From positions 7,998,001-8,062,000 of the forward strand of contig NZ_CP107905.1 in NCBI RefSeq assembly GCF_036014015.1: a stretch of DNA of 64,000 bases. Reading direction: 5' to 3'. Shown piece by piece: positions 8,636 to 19,332 of this stretch; position 1 is the stretch's first letter; each line of letters opens with the position of its first letter. The DNA comes from Streptomyces sp. NBC_00457 (lineage in GTDB: Bacteria > Actinomycetota > Actinomycetes > Streptomycetales > Streptomycetaceae). A program made the position numbers and the translations under genes. The notes beneath the pieces are model-generated. The model made no database searches, was not told the DNA's origin, and saw only the letters and a program-made list of their open reading frames with translations.

Positions 8636-9565
8636 TCACGCCCTGTCCGCGACGCGTTCGCCTAGCAGGCCTTGTGGTCTGACGAGGAGCACGAGGATGA
8701 GGAGGGCGAAGGCCCAGACGTTGGCCCAGCTCTGGCCGCCGAGCTTGTCCATGCCGGGGATGCCGTCGATGTAGGCGGAGGCGAGGGTTTCGGCGACGCC
8801 GAGGACGAGGCCGCCGAGCATGGCGCCGTAGATGTTGCCGATGCCGCCGAGGACGGCTGCGGTGAAGGCCTTGAGGCCCATGAGGAAGCCCATGCGGTAG
8901 TCGATGTTGCCGTACTTGAGGCCGTAGGCGACGGCGGCGACCGCGGCGAAGAATCCGCCGATGGCGAAGGCGATGACGATGATCCGGTTGGTGTCGATGC
9001 CCATGAGCTGTGCGGTGTCCGGGTCCTGGGCGGTGGCCTGCATGGCGCGTCCGGTGCGGCTCTTGCGGACGAAGAAGGCCAGGGCGGACATGCACACGAT
9101 GGCGGCCAGGATCAGGAAGATGTCGGCGTCCTTGATGGTGACGGAGCCGATGTCGTGGGTGGCGTCGAGGCCGGGGAAGGCGATGGTGCGGTCGGCGCCG
9201 GGGTAGAAGTTGCGGACGACTTCCTGGAGGGCCAGGGAGAGACCGATCGCGGTGATGAGCGGTGCCAGTCGTGGTGCTCCGCGCAGTGGTCGGTAGGCGA
9301 ACCGTTCCGCTCCGACGGCGATGAGGATGGCGACGATTCCGCCGCCGATCAGCATCAGGGGCACGGCGATGGCCATCGCGGTGCCGTCGGGGAGGATGTA
9401 GAAGTAGACCGTGAAGGCGCCGAAGGCCCCGGTCATGAAGATCTCGCCGTGCGCGAAGTTGATGAGCTGGACGATGCCGTACACCATCGTGTAGCCGATG
9501 GCGATCAGCCCGTACATCGAGCCTAGGAGCAGCCCGTTGGCCAGCTGCTGCGGCAGGGTGTTCAC
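8636..9565 (-). CDS. livH: Branched-chain amino acid ABC transporter permease LivH
   Basis: The partner permease of LivM, 309 residues, starting with GTG at 9565 (an overlapping ATG at 9570 meets a stop at once). The family hallmark YGLIAIGYTMVYGIVQLINFAHGE is at the N-terminus, cut here into GYTMVYG and INFAHGE. The cytoplasmic loop (RAMQATAQDPDTAQLMGID) contacts the ATPases in this family. Six to eight membrane segments are visible. It is separated from livK by 131 bp containing a hairpin. Confidence 0.94.
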   Translation of the reverse strand: MNTLPQQLANGLLLGSMYGLIAIGYTMVYGIVQLINFAHGEIFMTGAFGAFTVYFYILPDGTAMAIAVPLMLIGGGIVAILIAVGAERFAYRPLRGAPRLAPLITAIGLSLALQEVVRNFYPGADRTIAFPGLDATHDIGSVTIKDADIFLILAAIVCMSALAFFVRKSRTGRAMQATAQDPDTAQLMGIDTNRIIVIAFAIGGFFAAVAAVAYGLKYGNIDYRMGFLMGLKAFTAAVLGGIGNIYGAMLGGLVLGVAETLASAYIDGIPGMDKLGGQSWANVWAFALLILVLLVRPQGLLGERVADRA

Positions 9566-9628
9566 CGCATGGCCTCCATGTCGCTGGTGGTCGTATGCAC
9601 TGGTCGTGTGCAGGGGTGGGTGTGGCAA

Positions 9629-9663
9629 GGGCCGCGCGGTCGGGGTCCCCTTCCGCGCGGCCC
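9629..9663 (-). terminator. Intra-operon hairpin between livK and livH
   Basis: An 11-bp perfect stem (GGGCCGCGCGG with CCGCGCGGCCC; 9629-9639 and 9653-9663) lies between the binding-protein gene and the permeases. It is probably a partial terminator or 3'-end stabiliser that keeps livK mRNA more abundant than the rest of the operon. There is no T tract. Confidence 0.6.
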
Positions 9664-9696
9664 GTGGTGTGTTGCTGTTGCTGCTGGGGGCCTGGG

Positions 9697-10932
9697 TCAG
9701 CCGAGGTCGGCGGTGCCGGTCTTGACGGCCTTCCACTCGCCGTTCTTGACCTGGTAGACGGTGAGCTGCTTGTTGGTGGTGTCGCCGTACTCGTCGAAGG
9801 AGAGCTTGCCGGTGAGGCCTTCGAAGTTGGTCTTCTGGACCTCGTCGACGACGGTGGTGCGCAGGTCGTTCATGTCCGAGGGGACCTCGCCGTCGTTGGC
9901 TTCGGCGGCTGCCTTCACGGCGTTGATGATGGCCATGGTGGCGTCGTAGGCGTAGGCGCCGTAGGCGCCGTAGTCACCCTTGTAGCCCTTGGCCTTGTAG
10001 GTCTCGATGAACGTCTTGGCGGCGGGCAGGGTGTCGGCGGGGACACCGATCGCGGTGACGAGGTCGCCCTCGGCCGAGGCGCCGGCGGCCTCGATGTAGG
10101 TGGAGGCGTACATTCCGTCGCCGCCGAAGAGCGGGATCTTGACTCCGCCGTCCTTCATCTGCTTGGTGATCAGCGCGGACTCGTCGTACTGGCCGCCGTA
10201 GTAGAGGAGGTCGGCGCCGGAGTTCTTGATCTTGGTGACGAGGGAGCCGAAGTCCTTGTCGCCGGTGTTGACGTGGTCGGTGGCGACCACGGTGCCGCCG
10301 AGCTTCTTGTACTGCTCGGCGAAGATCTTCGCGAGGCCGGCGCCGTAGGTCTGCTTGTCGTCGACGACGAAGACCTTCTTCTTCTTGAGGCCGTTGTACG
10401 CGTAGTCGGCGGCGTAGCTGCCCTGCAGTTCGTCGGTGGTGGCGGTGCGGAAGTAGGTCTTGTACGGCCGCTTCTTGTCCGTCTGCCAGTTCTTGCCCTG
10501 GGTCAGCTCGGGGTTGGTGTTCGCGGGGGAGATCTGGACCATGTTGGCCGAGGCGAACACCTGCTGCATCGACTGGGCGACACCGGAGTTCAGGGGGCCG
10601 ACGGCGCCGACGGCGGTTTTGTCGCCGGTGATCGCGGTGGCGTTGGACTGGCCGGTGGCGGGCTGGGCCTTGTCGTCGAAGGCCTTCAGCTTGAAGGTGA
10701 CACCGGGGACGGTCTTGTTCTTGTTGGCGTCGTCGACGGCTATCTGGGCGCCGTACTGGATGCCGAGACCGGTGGTGGAGTTCTCGCCGGACAGGGGGGC
10801 GTCCACGCCGATGGTCAGCGTCTTGCCGCTGTCGCTGCTGTCGCCGCCACTGTCGTCTCGGGAGCCGCAGGCGGTGAGCGTCAGAGCTCCGGTCGCGAGG
10901 ACGGAGGTAAGTATCACCAAGGAACGTCGCAC
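9697..10932 (-). CDS. livK: Branched-chain amino acid substrate-binding lipoprotein LivK
   Basis: An extracytoplasmic binding protein that delivers leucine, isoleucine or valine to LivHM. The 411-residue protein starts with GTG. It has a lipoprotein signal (RR, hydrophobic stretch, lipobox LTAC with C22) and a Ser/Asp/Gly-rich linker. The type I periplasmic-binding fold begins at TLTIGVDAPLSG and is followed by AVGPLNSG and YGGQYDESA. A ribosome binding site (AAAGGA) lies about eight bases before the start. It is the first gene of the liv operon, so its promoter must lie in 10933-11145. Confidence 0.95.
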   Translation of the reverse strand: MRRSLVILTSVLATGALTLTACGSRDDSGGDSSDSGKTLTIGVDAPLSGENSTTGLGIQYGAQIAVDDANKNKTVPGVTFKLKAFDDKAQPATGQSNATAITGDKTAVGAVGPLNSGVAQSMQQVFASANMVQISPANTNPELTQGKNWQTDKKRPYKTYFRTATTDELQGSYAADYAYNGLKKKKVFVVDDKQTYGAGLAKIFAEQYKKLGGTVVATDHVNTGDKDFGSLVTKIKNSGADLLYYGGQYDESALITKQMKDGGVKIPLFGGDGMYASTYIEAAGASAEGDLVTAIGVPADTLPAAKTFIETYKAKGYKGDYGAYGAYAYDATMAIINAVKAAAEANDGEVPSDMNDLRTTVVDEVQKTNFEGLTGKLSFDEYGDTTNKQLTVYQVKNGEWKAVKTGTADLG

Positions 10933-11145
10933 AATCAGTCCTTTCCGCAGTCACGTCCGCCCGGGTGGGGCGGCGGGTGCCGCGCTGGTACCGAACTCCC
11001 GATGGAGCGGTGACTGGCCGTGACTCTAAGCCCGGTTTGAGGGCGGCGGCATCGCCGTGCGCTGGCTTGTGACTTTCTTGTTATGACGTGCAGGTGTGCG
11101 CGCTTCGGTGGAGGGGACTGTTAACCCTTTTGGGTGACATCCCTG

Positions 11146-11826
11146 TCAGTCCACATTTTGAGAACTTGCACTTCCGGTTGGCCGTGCGGGCGGCTGCCGG
11201 TGTATCGGGGCGCAGGCGCCCCGAAGGAGCCGGGAAAGATCGTGGGAGTACGCGCCTCCGAAGATGAAACTGTGGTGTTGTATTGCGCGCGTGTTACGCA
11301 GCGTTACGTCGAGAAAGGGAAGGTCCGCATCGAGGGGCACTCCCGAACAGTCGGATACGGATATCTCGACGGCGATCCGGAGGGTTGTTCCGCCGGGCAC
11401 GAGGAAGGAGGGCCAGGGCACGGCGTGTGCGGTGAGCCCGTCGAAGGCGGTGCCGGAGACCTCGAGGCTGACGGGCGGCCCGTGGTCGACGGTCACGGCG
11501 AACAGGAAACGGCCGCTGGTGGCCCCGGGTTTGTGGGGGGTGGCCAGTCCGAGGTAGCGCCAGGTGGTGACATTGGCGGGCCAGGGGACGGGGGTTTCCT
11601 GCGGCTTGGCGCGGTCTTCGGGCGTCAGGGCGGGCGGCACCAGAATTCCCGCCGCGACCAGGGCGATCGCCGCCGCGCCGAGGGCGGCTTTGCGGGTCTT
11701 GGGCGACAGCCGGGCCCAGCGCGCGCTCCAATGCTCCGCCAGCCGTGTCCGGTCGGAGCCGACGGTGGGGCAACTGTCCTCGGACCCCGGCGAGTCGACG
11801 GGCTCGACGGGGCCGATTCCGGTCAT
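11146..11826 (-). CDS. Membrane-anchored protein of unknown function
   Basis: A 226-residue protein with a cytoplasmic N-terminus of about 45 residues, one membrane helix (ALGAAAIALVAAGILVPPAL, about 47-66) and an extracytoplasmic domain of alternating strands that resembles actinobacterial hypothetical proteins seen in Streptomyces. No catalytic motif is seen. The codon pattern is normal for the genome, which supports it as real. It lies upstream of livK in the same direction but 213 bp away, so it is probably a separate transcript. Confidence 0.75.
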   Translation of the reverse strand: MTGIGPVEPVDSPGSEDSCPTVGSDRTRLAEHWSARWARLSPKTRKAALGAAAIALVAAGILVPPALTPEDRAKPQETPVPWPANVTTWRYLGLATPHKPGATSGRFLFAVTVDHGPPVSLEVSGTAFDGLTAHAVPWPSFLVPGGTTLRIAVEISVSDCSGVPLDADLPFLDVTLRNTRAIQHHSFIFGGAYSHDLSRLLRGACAPIHRQPPARPTGSASSQNVD

Positions 11827-11888
11827 GAGGGCCGCCTCATGGGGAAACGGTAGGGGAGCCGGGGGCGGTTGCCCAGCCGAAAACCCGG

Positions 11889-12356
11889 TCAGGCCGCGGG
11901 CGTTGGGGCGTCCCGCAGCAGGCAGGTCAGCCGGGCGGTGCAGACCCGCCGTCCGTCTTCGTCACTGATGACGATCTCGTACGTCGCCGTGGAGCGTCCC
12001 CGGTGCAGGGGCGTGGCCACGCCGGTCACGAGTCCGGAGTGTGCGCCGCGGTGGTGGGTGCAGTTGAGGTCGACGCCGACGGCGATCTTGGAGCTGCCGG
12101 CGTGGAGCATGGAGCCGACGGAGCCGAGGGTCTCGGCGAGCACGGCGGACGCGCCGCCGTGCAGCAGTCCGTACGGCTGGGTGTTGCCCTCGACGGGCAT
12201 GGTGCCGACGACGCGGTCCGCGGAGGCTTCGACGATCTCCACTCCCATGCGGGTGCCCAGGTGTCCGGCGGAGAACATGGCGACGAGGTCGACGCCGAGC
12301 GCGGCGTACTCGTCGATGACCTCTTGCGGGAACTTCGCGTGCTGCTGTTCGCCCAT
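11889..12356 (-). CDS. PaaI-family hotdog thioesterase
   Basis: An acyl-CoA thioesterase-like protein of about 155 residues. The family core is the stretch LLHGGASAVLAETLGSVGS, where HGG and the following Glu correspond to the active-site region of PaaI/YbgC-like hotdog enzymes. The ATG at 12356 has a GGAG nine bases upstream. A GTG at 12386 would add ten residues but lacks a ribosome binding site. It sits 47 bp after the oxidoreductase stop on the same strand and may be cotranscribed. Confidence 0.9.
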   Translation of the reverse strand: MGEQQHAKFPQEVIDEYAALGVDLVAMFSAGHLGTRMGVEIVEASADRVVGTMPVEGNTQPYGLLHGGASAVLAETLGSVGSMLHAGSSKIAVGVDLNCTHHRGAHSGLVTGVATPLHRGRSTATYEIVISDEDGRRVCTARLTCLLRDAPTPAA

Positions 12357-12403
12357 GGGGCCCGGCTCCGTTTCGTCGTCGGTCACATCTGCTGAGCAAA
12401 CGC

Positions 12404-14683
<2,280 letters not shown>

Positions 14684-14857
14684 CGCACGCTCTCCTATAC
14701 GACTGCTGCCACTGCGTGTGTGAGGTACATCTACGATCCTCGCACGCGCCGCCGACAACGCCTGCGGTCGGGCTTGTGGAGATCGCCGACGCCGGGTTTC
14801 GTCGGGACCGAAGCCACCGCGGTCCCGACTGTCAGTGGGGCGTGGCAGGATCGGGGC

Positions 14858-17584
14858 GTGGCAGAAACAGCATCGAAGAAGACCGACAGCACCCCCGGCG
14901 GCGACCGCCCGCGGCTGATGCTCATGGACGGGCACTCGCTGGCCTACCGCGCGTTCTTCGCGCTGCCCGCCGAGAACTTCACGACCGCGACGGGCCAGCC
15001 GACGAACGCGATCTACGGCTTCGCGTCGATGCTCGCCAACACGCTGCGCGACGAAGCGCCCACCCACTTCGCGGTGGCCTTCGACGTCTCCCGCAAGACG
15101 TGGCGCTCCGAGGAGTTCACGGAGTACAAGGCCAACCGCTCCAAGACCCCGGACGAGTTCAAGGGCCAGGTCGAGCTGATCGGCGAGCTGCTCGACGCGA
15201 TGCACGCGCAGCGCTTCGCGGTGGACGGCTTCGAGGCGGACGACGTCATCGCCACCCTCGCGACCCAGGCCGAGGCCGACGGCTTCGACGTGCTGATCGT
15301 CACCGGCGACCGGGACTCCTTCCAGCTGGTCTCCGAGCACACCACGGTGCTGTATCCGACGAAGGGCGTCTCCGAGCTGACCCGGTTCACGCCGGAGAAG
15401 GTCTTCGAGAAGTACGGCCTGACGCCCGCGCAGTACCCCGACTTCGCGGCCCTGCGCGGCGACCCCTCTGACAACCTGCCGGGCATCCCGGGCGTCGGTG
15501 AGAAGACCGCCGCGAAGTGGATCAACCAGTTCGGTTCCTTCAAGGACCTGGTCGAGCGCGTCGAGGAGGTCAAGGGCAAGGCCGGGCAGAACCTGCGCGA
15601 TCACCTGGAGGCGGTCAAGCTCAACCGCAGGCTCACCGAGCTGGAGCGGCAGGTGGAGCTGCCGAAGACCGTCACGGACCTCGAGCGGGCGCCGTACGAC
15701 CGCAAGGCGGTCGCGATGGTGCTGGACACCCTGGAGATCCGCAACCCGTCGCTGCGTGAGCGCCTCTTCGCCGTCGACCCCGGCGCCGAGGAGGCCGAGA
15801 CGACCCCGATCACCACGGACGGCGTCCAGCTGGACGGCAAGGTGCTCTCCACCGGCGAGCTCGCCCCGTGGCTGACGGAGCACGGCACCGACACACTGGG
15901 CGTCGCCACCGTCGACACCTGGGCGCTCGGCGCCGGCTCGGTCGCCGAGGTGGCCCTGGCGGCGCCCGGCGGAGCGGCCGCCTGGTTCGACCCCTCGCAG
16001 CTGGACGAGGCCGACGAGACGGCGTTCGCCGCCTGGCTGGCCGACGCGGGCCGCCCCAAGGTCTTCCACAACGCCAAGGGCGCGATGCGTGTCTTCGCCG
16101 AGCACGGCTGGACCGTCGACGGCGTCACCATGGACACCGCGCTCGCCGCCTACCTGGTCAAGCCGGGCCGCCGCTCCTTCGACCTGGACGCGCTGTCCCT
16201 GGAGTACCTCCACCGCGAGCTGGCTCCGGCCGCCGCGGCCGACGGTCAGCTCGCCTTCGGCACGGACGACGGCGCCGAGGCCGACGCCCTGATGGTCCAG
16301 GCCCGCGCGATCCTCGACCTCGGCGAGGCCTTCGGCGAGCGGCTCCAGGAAGTGGGCGCCGCGGACCTCCTGCGGGACATGGAACTGCCGACGTCCGCGC
16401 TGCTGGCCCGCATGGAGCGGCACGGCATCGCCGCCGACCGGGCCCACCTGGAGGCCATGGAGCAGATGTTCGCCGGCGCCGTGCAGCAGGCCGTGAAGGA
16501 GGCGCACGCGGCGGCCGGACACGAGTTCAACCTGGGCTCGCCCAAGCAGCTCCAAGAAGTCCTCTTCGGCGAGCTGGCCCTGCCCAAGACCAAGCGCACC
16601 AAGACCGGCTACACCACCGACGCCGACGCGCTGGCATGGCTCGCCGGCCAGACGGACAACGAACTGCCGGTGATCATGCTCCGCCACCGCGAGCAGGCCA
16701 AGCTGCGGGTCACCGTGGAGGGCCTGATCAAGACGGTCGCGGCGGACGGCCGTATCCACACCACCTTCAACCAGACGGTCGCGGCGACAGGCCGCCTGTC
16801 CTCGACCGACCCCAACCTCCAGAACATCCCGGTCCGTACCGACGAGGGCCGGGCCATCCGCCGGGGCTTCGTCGTCGGCGAGGGCTTCGAGTCCCTGATG
16901 ACCGCGGACTACAGCCAGATCGAGCTGCGCGTGATGGCCCACCTCTCCGAGGACGAGGGCCTGATCGAGGCGTTCACCTCCGGCGAGGACCTGCACACCA
17001 CGGCCGCGTCGCAGGTGTTCGCCGTCGAGCCCACCGCGGTCGACGCGGAGATGCGCCGCAAGATCAAGGCGATGTCGTACGGCCTGGCGTACGGCCTGTC
17101 CGCCTTCGGCCTCTCCCAGCAGCTGAACATCGACGCGGGCGAGGCCCGTGCCCTGATGGACGCGTACTTCGAGCGCTTCGGCGGCGTACGGGACTATCTG
17201 CGCCGCGCGGTCGACGAGGCACGGGCGACGGGCTACACGGCGACCCTCTTCGGGCGCCGCCGCTACCTCCCCGACCTCAACAGCGACAACCGCCAGCGCC
17301 GTGAGGCGGCCGAGCGGATGGCCCTCAACGCACCCATCCAGGGCACCGCCGCCGACATCGTCAAGATCGCCATGCTCAACGTGGACCGGGCCCTGCGCGA
17401 AGCCGACCTCACCTCCCGCATGCTCCTCCAGGTCCACGACGAAATCGTCCTGGAGATCGCCCCCGGCGAGCGCGCCGCCACAGAAGAACTGGTCCGCCAC
17501 GAAATGGCCAACGCCGTCCACCTCAACGTCCCCCTGGGCGTCTCAGTGGGCGCAGGCCCGGACTGGGAGTCGGCAGCGCACTAG
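14858..17584 (+). CDS. polA: DNA polymerase I
   Basis: A 908-residue DNA repair and Okazaki-fragment polymerase. Domain order is a 5'-3' exonuclease (about 17-300; LMLMDGHSLAYRAFFA, GFEADDVIA), a degenerate 3'-5' exonuclease fold (about 310-510) and the polymerase (about 520-908). Polymerase motifs are TADYSQIELRVMAHLS (A), the O-helix RRKIKAMSYGLAYG, and VHDEIVLE (C). The acidic residues of a proofreading site are missing: the expected DxE is DTW, and the KYDRG-type Asp is replaced in NAKGAM. Proofreading is therefore probably absent, as in other actinobacterial PolA. The start is GTG at 14858. Confidence 0.97.
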   Translation: MAETASKKTDSTPGGDRPRLMLMDGHSLAYRAFFALPAENFTTATGQPTNAIYGFASMLANTLRDEAPTHFAVAFDVSRKTWRSEEFTEYKANRSKTPDEFKGQVELIGELLDAMHAQRFAVDGFEADDVIATLATQAEADGFDVLIVTGDRDSFQLVSEHTTVLYPTKGVSELTRFTPEKVFEKYGLTPAQYPDFAALRGDPSDNLPGIPGVGEKTAAKWINQFGSFKDLVERVEEVKGKAGQNLRDHLEAVKLNRRLTELERQVELPKTVTDLERAPYDRKAVAMVLDTLEIRNPSLRERLFAVDPGAEEAETTPITTDGVQLDGKVLSTGELAPWLTEHGTDTLGVATVDTWALGAGSVAEVALAAPGGAAAWFDPSQLDEADETAFAAWLADAGRPKVFHNAKGAMRVFAEHGWTVDGVTMDTALAAYLVKPGRRSFDLDALSLEYLHRELAPAAAADGQLAFGTDDGAEADALMVQARAILDLGEAFGERLQEVGAADLLRDMELPTSALLARMERHGIAADRAHLEAMEQMFAGAVQQAVKEAHAAAGHEFNLGSPKQLQEVLFGELALPKTKRTKTGYTTDADALAWLAGQTDNELPVIMLRHREQAKLRVTVEGLIKTVAADGRIHTTFNQTVAATGRLSSTDPNLQNIPVRTDEGRAIRRGFVVGEGFESLMTADYSQIELRVMAHLSEDEGLIEAFTSGEDLHTTAASQVFAVEPTAVDAEMRRKIKAMSYGLAYGLSAFGLSQQLNIDAGEARALMDAYFERFGGVRDYLRRAVDEARATGYTATLFGRRRYLPDLNSDNRQRREAAERMALNAPIQGTAADIVKIAMLNVDRALREADLTSRMLLQVHDEIVLEIAPGERAATEELVRHEMANAVHLNVPLGVSVGAGPDWESAAH

Positions 17585-17655
17585 CCAACGGGGATTGAGC
17601 CAAGCGGGTGGGCTGTGCTGGCAGTGCTGTTAGGCGGCCGGGACTGCAACGCCTT

Positions 17656-17701
17656 AAGGGGCGCGGGGAACTGCGCGACCAGCCACAACCCACCCGCAGC
17701 C
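17656..17701 (+). repeat. Dispersed intergenic repeat, short subtype (copy A)
   Basis: The element begins AAGGGGCGCGGGGAACTGCG, then CGACCAGCC, and ends CACCCGCAGCC. It lies in the 233-bp gap after polA. A near-identical core occurs in inverted orientation at 27641-27684, and a longer related subtype occurs at 48535 and 52230. The rest of the 17585-17817 gap shows no coding signal. Confidence 0.8.
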
Positions 17702-17817
17702 CCAACACAACGGCAACCCGGCAGACGCGAAGGAACCCGCCCAACCCCCAAAGGCCCCGTCACCCACGTGGCCCCCGCGAAAACGCCCCACCCCCACCAG
17801 CCCGTAAAGATGCCCGC

Positions 17818-18222
17818 ATGGGTATACGCATGCTCAACCGCCGGACGGCATGGGCACTGGCGCAGGCGAACGCCGACGCGACCCCGCCCCCGCCGCCCCC
17901 ACCGGTCCCGGTCTTCTCGGCCGCCGCAAGCACCGCCCGCATCCCCACCGACCTCCCGGCGGCCCTGCGCGGGGCGGCCACAAGGCTCCGGCACCGTTTC
18001 AGCGACAGCGAGCGGCCCGCCGTACAGCCGGGGCACACGCCCCACTGGCGCCTGTGGACCGACCTGGCCCGCAGCTACCTGGCCCTGGTCCTCTCCCGGC
18101 TGCCACGGTCACGCCCCGGGCAGACCGTCACCGTGTTCATCGCGACCGCGTCCACCGTCAGCGGGCGGCCGGACGGCTCCGGCTCCGCTCCGGAACCGCC
18201 GGGGACCCGCGCCACACCCTGA
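17818..18222 (+). CDS. Small Pro/Ala-rich protein of unknown function
   Basis: A 134-residue ORF starting at ATG 17818. It has a basic N-terminus, a run of prolines (about residues 23-30) and a central segment ARIPTDLPAALRGAATRLRHRF. I do not recognise the function. The third-position GC pattern fits a real gene, though the last 65 bases overlap the convergent DUF4184 gene, which makes the C-terminus uncertain. No membrane helix or signal peptide is clear. Confidence 0.55.
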   Translation: MGIRMLNRRTAWALAQANADATPPPPPPPVPVFSAAASTARIPTDLPAALRGAATRLRHRFSDSERPAVQPGHTPHWRLWTDLARSYLALVLSRLPRSRPGQTVTVFIATASTVSGRPDGSGSAPEPPGTRATP

Positions 18223-19021
18223 CGCCGACGGCGTACAGCAGCAGCCCCAGCACCAGCCCGGCGCCGGCCCCGAAGCACAGGGTCGGAATCAGCTCCCAGG
18301 GCTCCGCCATGGACCCCCAGTACGCCCACCAGCCCACCGCCCGCTCCGCAGCGGCCACCCCCGCACACCCGCCGATCAGCGCACCCGCCACCCACCGGTC
18401 CCGCACCGACAGAGCAGGCACCCCGACCGGCTCGACGGGCTCCACCGGCTCGACCGACGGAGTCCGCCGCAGCGCGTACGCCACGAACACGGCGATCACG
18501 ACAGCCGCGACCGCCGAGCCGCCGTACTGCAGGTACCAGTACAACGGCGAGCCGGCCACCTCCTCGCCCAGGACGGGAAACAGCCGCATCCCCCACCGGT
18601 CGAGATGCGTGAACGCGTCCCACACGACATGCGTCAGCGCGCCGAGCGCGGCGGAGACGTACCACCGCACCACCAGGGACAGCCGGACACGCGCGCGTGG
18701 CACCCCGCAGCGCGCCAACGAAGCCACCCTGGCCTGCCGTTTCCGCGGCAGCAGCGCCACCAGAGGCTCACGCATCAGCAGCCACAGCCCCACGAGGACC
18801 CAGGCGACCACCACATCGACGGTGAAGACGCCGCCGAACGAGTGGGTGACATCGCCGAATTCCATCGCCCCGGACAGGACACTCGCCGCGTAATAGGTCA
18901 TGTCGGGCGCAAAGGAACCGGCCACGAGCACGGCGGGCACAAGCCGGCCGCGGCCGGTTCCGTCGGTGCGTACGGCGGGCAGCACGGCCGCCGCGTGGCT
19001 CAGCGTGAACGGCAACTGCAT
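18158..19021 (-). CDS. DUF4184 integral membrane protein
   Basis: A 287-residue membrane protein of the DUF4184 family, whose members begin with PFTLSHAAAVLP, as here at residues 4-15. The ATG at 19021 is chosen for that reason. About six membrane segments are visible, along with conserved His/Asp residues (PDMTYY, THVVWDAFTH) that resemble the YdjM/metal-dependent hydrolase-like membrane proteins. The role is unknown. It is divergent from the transglycosylase, sharing the 311-bp intergenic region. Confidence 0.85.
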   Translation of the reverse strand: MQLPFTLSHAAAVLPAVRTDGTGRGRLVPAVLVAGSFAPDMTYYAASVLSGAMEFGDVTHSFGGVFTVDVVVAWVLVGLWLLMREPLVALLPRKRQARVASLARCGVPRARVRLSLVVRWYVSAALGALTHVVWDAFTHLDRWGMRLFPVLGEEVAGSPLYWYLQYGGSAVAAVVIAVFVAYALRRTPSVEPVEPVEPVGVPALSVRDRWVAGALIGGCAGVAAAERAVGWWAYWGSMAEPWELIPTLCFGAGAGLVLGLLLYAVGVRVWRGSPAVPERSRSRPAAR

Positions 19022-19084
19022 CCCTCGCGACGGACGTTGGCGGACCTGCCGGTCCCGTTGATCATCGACGTCCAGTATGCGGGA

Positions 19085-19330
19085 TGACCGGCGCAGTCGT
19101 AGCGGCCCAACGAGATATGGCCAACCGGTTAAGACCCGGCTCGAACGGGTGCACGTGGAAAGCAAGTTGTCGTAGGGTCACCTGGGTCGGCATTCCCAGG
19201 GGCGTGACCGACCCCATCAACAGAACACCGGCGGGCCCCGCGAGGGCAACCGCGGCGGCGGGCCGATCGTCTCTCAGGGCGAGCACAGCAGTCGGAGAAG
19301 GGCGCGGAGCGCCCACGGGAGGGATTCACC
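19085..19330 (+). promoter_or_regulatory. Long structured leader upstream of the lytic transglycosylase
   Basis: The 311-bp gap 19022-19332 has no coding signal but strong secondary-structure potential. There is a hairpin at 19134-19150 (ACCCG/CGGGT). A nested stem-loop follows at 19176-19209 (GGTCAC/GTGACC outside, CTGGG/CCCAG inside). An alternative stem, 19184-19190 with 19208-19214 (GGGTCGG/CCGACCC), excludes the second. A GGGCGC-GGA-GCGCCC hairpin at 19300-19314 ends just before the GGGAGGG ribosome binding site (19317-19323). The conserved bases of the ydaO c-di-AMP riboswitch known from Streptomyces cell-wall hydrolase genes are not present. Confidence 0.45.
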
Positions 19331-19332
19331 TT

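Noticed and set aside
11105..11160. Terminator between the unknown membrane protein and livK
   Set aside because: Only a short ACCC-TTTT-GGGT stem with loosely matching flanks is seen, too weak to call.
19085..19330. ydaO c-di-AMP riboswitch upstream of the transglycosylase
   Set aside because: Looked for the conserved GAAUCCGUCAGC-type and GGGGAACC-type blocks and did not find them. Listed only as an unassigned structured leader.
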